From assembly GCA_026389745.1 (NCBI GenBank), contig JAPLHG010000078.1, forward strand, positions 1-13,648: a stretch of 13,648 bases of DNA, in the 5' to 3' direction. Every line of letters begins with the position of its first letter. Position 1 is the stretch's first letter. Positions 11,296-13,648 of the stretch are shown one piece after another. Origin of the DNA: Chloroflexota bacterium. Its GTDB lineage: Bacteria > Chloroflexota > Dehalococcoidia > Dehalococcoidales > Fen-1064. Below the pieces are notes generated by a model, which did no database searches, was not told the DNA's origin, and saw only the letters and a program-made list of their open reading frames with translations. The position numbers were made by a program, and so were the translations under genes.

Positions 11296-13327
11296 GGAAC
11301 TTCTCCTCATCGATTTGTTCTGTGTCCAAGGCGCGAGCGCGTGTTATTTTATTTTCGCCGGGGTCTAAACCAATGACCAGATAAGTGGTATTATGGGTGA
11401 CATTATCTTTAACCGTACCCCCGAGGGCTTTAATGCGGTTATGCGCCTCCTCACGGGAAAAGGCTTTCAGTGTGCCGGTAACGACAAATTCCCTCCCCGA
11501 AAGCGGCAAACCTTCAGCCTTTACTTCCTCCATTTGCGGATTTACGTCTGCTTTTTTCAATTTTCCAATAATCTTCTTATTTTCTTCCTCATGGGAAAAG
11601 GCAACAATGCTATCGGCAATCTTCGGTCCGATGCCGGGCATCGTCATCAATTTTTCCTTTGTTGTACTCCCCAGATCATCGAGATTTCTGAAATGTTCCA
11701 CCAACAGATTCGCTGTCTCCTCCCCAACATGACGGATACCGAGGGCGTTGATGAGGCGGGCGAGACTTTGTTGTTTACTTTTTTCGATGGCATTCAGAAT
11801 ATTATCGGCACTCTTTTCACCCATCTTTTCAAGTCGAACTATCTGGGTTCTTTTATCCTTTAGAGCATACAGGTCGGAGGCATCTTTGACCAAACCTTCT
11901 CTTAGAAACAGAGCGATGAGCCTTTCTCCGATACCACGGATGTCCATCGCCCCGCGGGAAACAAAGTGCTCCAATCGCTCCTGCACCTGTGCGGGACAGG
12001 CGGCATTAGAGCAGTAATACATTACCTCGCCATCCGGTTTAACAATCTCGCCTTTGCATTCCGGACAAGCAGGCCGTCCCAATTCTTTATCAAAAATCTT
12101 CTCCAAAAGACTGAACTCTTTTTCGTTACCGGCGCGGCGACTGACAATAGGTCCGACCACTTCGGGGATGACATCGCCGGCGCGCTGGATATAAACCCAA
12201 TCGCCCTCCCGAACGTCCTTACGTCGGATATCGTCTTCGTTGTGCAACGTGGCTTGCTTGATGGTCACTCCGCCAATCTGCACCGGTTCCAGAATAGCGT
12301 ATGGGTTTAATGTACCCGTTCTGCCAACGCTGATGCCAATTTCCTTAAGACGGGTAGTTCCTTGAATGGCAGGAAACTTGTAGGCGATTGCCCACCTCGG
12401 CTCACGCCCGACATCGCCCAGAAGATTATGGTATGCCAGCAAATCCGCCTTGACGACCACGCCATCGGCTTCATAGGGCAGGCTTTCACGTTGACGAGTC
12501 CATTTTTGATAGTATTCTTCCGCTTCCTCAATGCAACTGACGCGTTTGTTATTGGGATTGATTTTAAATCCCAACGACTTCAAATATTCCATTGTTTCCC
12601 AGTGCGCAGGCGGGACAGGTTTGCCCTCGGCATAACCAAGCATATAGATATAAATATCCAGAGGTCGCTTTGCCGTGATGTGCGGGTCAAGCTGTCGCAC
12701 TGAGCCAGCGGCGGCATTTCTAGGGTTGGCAAAGAGCGGCAAGCCTTCGCTTTCCCTTTCTTTATTTAGCTTATGAAAACCGATTTTGGGTAAATAGACC
12801 TCACCGCGCACCTCAAAACGTGGCGGGGCATCTTTGGGTACGGAAAGCGGAATACTCCGTATCGTCCTAAGATTCTGGGTAATATCTTCACCATGGAAGC
12901 CATCCCCACGAGTAGCACCAGTAGTGAGATGTCCGTTGACATAGGTTAATGCTACCGCCAACCCATCCATCTTATGCTCACAGACCATATCGAACTGCTG
13001 TACCCCCAGCAATTTTAAGGCGCGGGCATGCCAAGCAAAGAGGTCTTCGGTAACAAAGGCATTTCCCAACGAGAGGAGTGGCAGAGGATGTTTTACCACA
13101 CCGAAAGCTTCTAGTGGTGCGGCGCCCACCCGCTGCGTCGGTGAGTCTGGCGTGAGAAATTGAGGATACTGCTCCTCCAGTTGCTTCAGCTCCCGCATCA
13201 AACTATCATATTCTTCATCGCTAATTTCCGGGCTATCCAGCACGTAGTAGCGATAATTGTGATAGTCGAGCTTTTGTCTGAGTTCTTCTATTCGTTTCTG
13301 GATGACAGATAAACCGCTCACCGGCAC
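11279..13327 (-). CDS. ligA: NAD-dependent DNA ligase
   Basis: LigA seals nicks in duplex DNA during replication and repair, using NAD to adenylate its active-site lysine. The 682 residues show the full domain order: N-terminal Ia domain with YHNYRYYVLDSPEISDEEYD (about 22-41), adenylation motif KMDG (119-122, Lys119), RGEVY (174-178), GRTGTLNP in the OB region (335-342), a four-cysteine zinc finger (Cys421, Cys424, Cys439, Cys444), helix-hairpin-helix repeats (about 455-580) and a BRCT domain (about 607-682). The start is GTG at 13327, with a second in-frame GTG two codons later; only a weak GAGAG site precedes it. It heads the operon with pth, whose start lies inside its 3' end. An extended -10 promoter stands about 30 bases upstream. 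Confidence 0.97.
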   Translation of the reverse strand: MPVSGLSVIQKRIEELRQKLDYHNYRYYVLDSPEISDEEYDSLMRELKQLEEQYPQFLTPDSPTQRVGAAPLEAFGVVKHPLPLLSLGNAFVTEDLFAWHARALKLLGVQQFDMVCEHKMDGLAVALTYVNGHLTTGATRGDGFHGEDITQNLRTIRSIPLSVPKDAPPRFEVRGEVYLPKIGFHKLNKERESEGLPLFANPRNAAAGSVRQLDPHITAKRPLDIYIYMLGYAEGKPVPPAHWETMEYLKSLGFKINPNNKRVSCIEEAEEYYQKWTRQRESLPYEADGVVVKADLLAYHNLLGDVGREPRWAIAYKFPAIQGTTRLKEIGISVGRTGTLNPYAILEPVQIGGVTIKQATLHNEDDIRRKDVREGDWVYIQRAGDVIPEVVGPIVSRRAGNEKEFSLLEKIFDKELGRPACPECKGEIVKPDGEVMYYCSNAACPAQVQERLEHFVSRGAMDIRGIGERLIALFLREGLVKDASDLYALKDKRTQIVRLEKMGEKSADNILNAIEKSKQQSLARLINALGIRHVGEETANLLVEHFRNLDDLGSTTKEKLMTMPGIGPKIADSIVAFSHEEENKKIIGKLKKADVNPQMEEVKAEGLPLSGREFVVTGTLKAFSREEAHNRIKALGGTVKDNVTHNTTYLVIGLDPGENKITRARALDTEQIDEEKFLAILG
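11303..11307 (-). promoter_or_regulatory. Ribosome binding site for pth inside ligA
   Basis: AGGAG on the minus strand, seven bases before the TTG at 11295 and within the last ten codons of ligA. It favours TTG over the ATG at 11310, which this AGGAG follows rather than precedes. Confidence 0.5.
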
Positions 13328-13353
13328 ACCATACTCTCTCGCTTTATTGTAGA

Positions 13354-13362
13354 ATTATAGCA
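13354..13362 (-). promoter_or_regulatory. Extended -10 promoter of the ligA operon
   Basis: On the minus strand this reads TGCTATAAT: a perfect TATAAT preceded by the TGN extension. No good -35 box lies at 16-18 bases (TATTGT at 17 is poor), which is usual for extended -10 promoters. Transcription would start near 13347, leaving about 20 bases of leader before the GTG of ligA. Confidence 0.6.
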
Positions 13363-13405
13363 CAGGGACTCAAGACACAATAGATAGGGCTCGGGGAAAG
13401 CATAC

Positions 13406-13434
13406 TTGCGGCATTATCAGGCATAAAGTAAACT
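13406..13434 (+). promoter_or_regulatory. Possible promoter of the DUF1015 gene
   Basis: TTGCGG (13406-13411) and TAAACT (13429-13434) are separated by 17 bases, each matching the sigma-70 consensus at four of six positions. They lie about 45 bases before the ATG, between two divergent genes. The match is modest. Confidence 0.3.
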
Positions 13435-13479
13435 GGATTAGTAAGAACTACCAGTAATCTTTCACTCGGGAGAAATACC

Positions 13480-13648
13480 ATGGCTGATATCCAGGCGTTC
13501 CGCGGCTTGCGTTACAATCAATTAATTATAAAAGACCTGTCAGGAGTTATCTGCCCCCCCTACGATGTTATTTCACCATCTCTCCACGAGGAATTGCATT
13601 CCCGAAATAAATACAATTTCATCCGATTGGAAGATGCCAACCAATCCC
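13480..13648 (+). CDS. DUF1015 family protein, N-terminal part
   Basis: Only the first 56 codons are in the window; the gene runs off the right edge. The opening ADIQAFRGLRYN, then CPPYDVIS and YNFIRLE, is the highly conserved N-terminus of DUF1015 (COG4198), a protein of about 400 residues found widely in Chloroflexota, Firmicutes and archaea. Its function is unknown. GGGAG stands seven bases before the ATG. It is divergent from ligA across 152 bases. Confidence 0.85.
   Translation, partial: MADIQAFRGLRYNQLIIKDLSGVICPPYDVISPSLHEELHSRNKYNFIRLEDANQS

Noticed and set aside
10909..11376. 155-codon plus-strand ORF over pth and ligA
   Set aside because: Antisense shadow spanning two well-supported genes; no motif.

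Overview
The window looks like a chromosomal segment of an anaerobic Chloroflexota bacterium, most probably of the Dehalococcoidia. The reasons are indirect: moderate G+C, TTG and GTG starts beside strong AGGAG/AAGGTG ribosome sites, a short MetE-like methionine synthase without the usual N-terminal half, an archaeal/Thermotoga-length adenosylhomocysteinase, and MTA phosphorylase in place of the MTA/SAH nucleosidase. This assignment is inferred from protein recognition, not from a marker gene.

Layout. Positions 1-139 hold a tandem direct repeat and a possible promoter. rluB (140-856, +) converges on a phosphohexomutase gene (934-2364, -). A 236-base gap (2365-2600) holds the mutase leader, with two small hairpins, and a 71-base multi-arm palindrome of the REP/MITE type. 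From 7630 leftward runs a tight five-gene minus-strand operon: COG2187 phosphotransferase-like protein, COG0645 P-loop kinase, PHP phosphoesterase, ahcY and metK. Its gaps are 28, -1, 18 and 17 bases. The stretch 7631-7998 holds a 32-residue basic small ORF (7747-7845) and short direct repeats, and nothing else I can recognise. Next come a core-MetE-like methionine synthase (7999-9027, -) and MTA phosphorylase (9123-9992, -), the latter behind a consensus -10 box and a 16-codon upstream ORF. Then a second minus-strand operon, ligA-pth-isoprenylcysteine methyltransferase-like gene (13327 down to 10119), starts at an extended -10 promoter. Divergent from it, a DUF1015 gene begins at 13480 (+) and runs off the right edge.

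How the genes work together. MetK makes S-adenosylmethionine. AhcY removes S-adenosylhomocysteine and gives homocysteine. The MetE-like protein probably remethylates homocysteine. MTA phosphorylase handles the methylthioadenosine by-product. Most of an activated-methyl cycle is therefore encoded within 7 kb, together with two kinase-type proteins and a metal-dependent phosphoesterase whose substrates are unknown. The rest is housekeeping: rRNA modification, DNA ligation, peptidyl-tRNA recycling and sugar-phosphate isomerisation. I see no CRISPR array, tRNA, rRNA, transposase, toxin-antitoxin or phage gene. The least explained parts are the split COG2187/COG0645 pair with an unusual Walker A loop, the zinc-site variation in the MetE-like enzyme, the upstream ORF of the phosphorylase, and a family of AT-rich repeats lying at gene ends.
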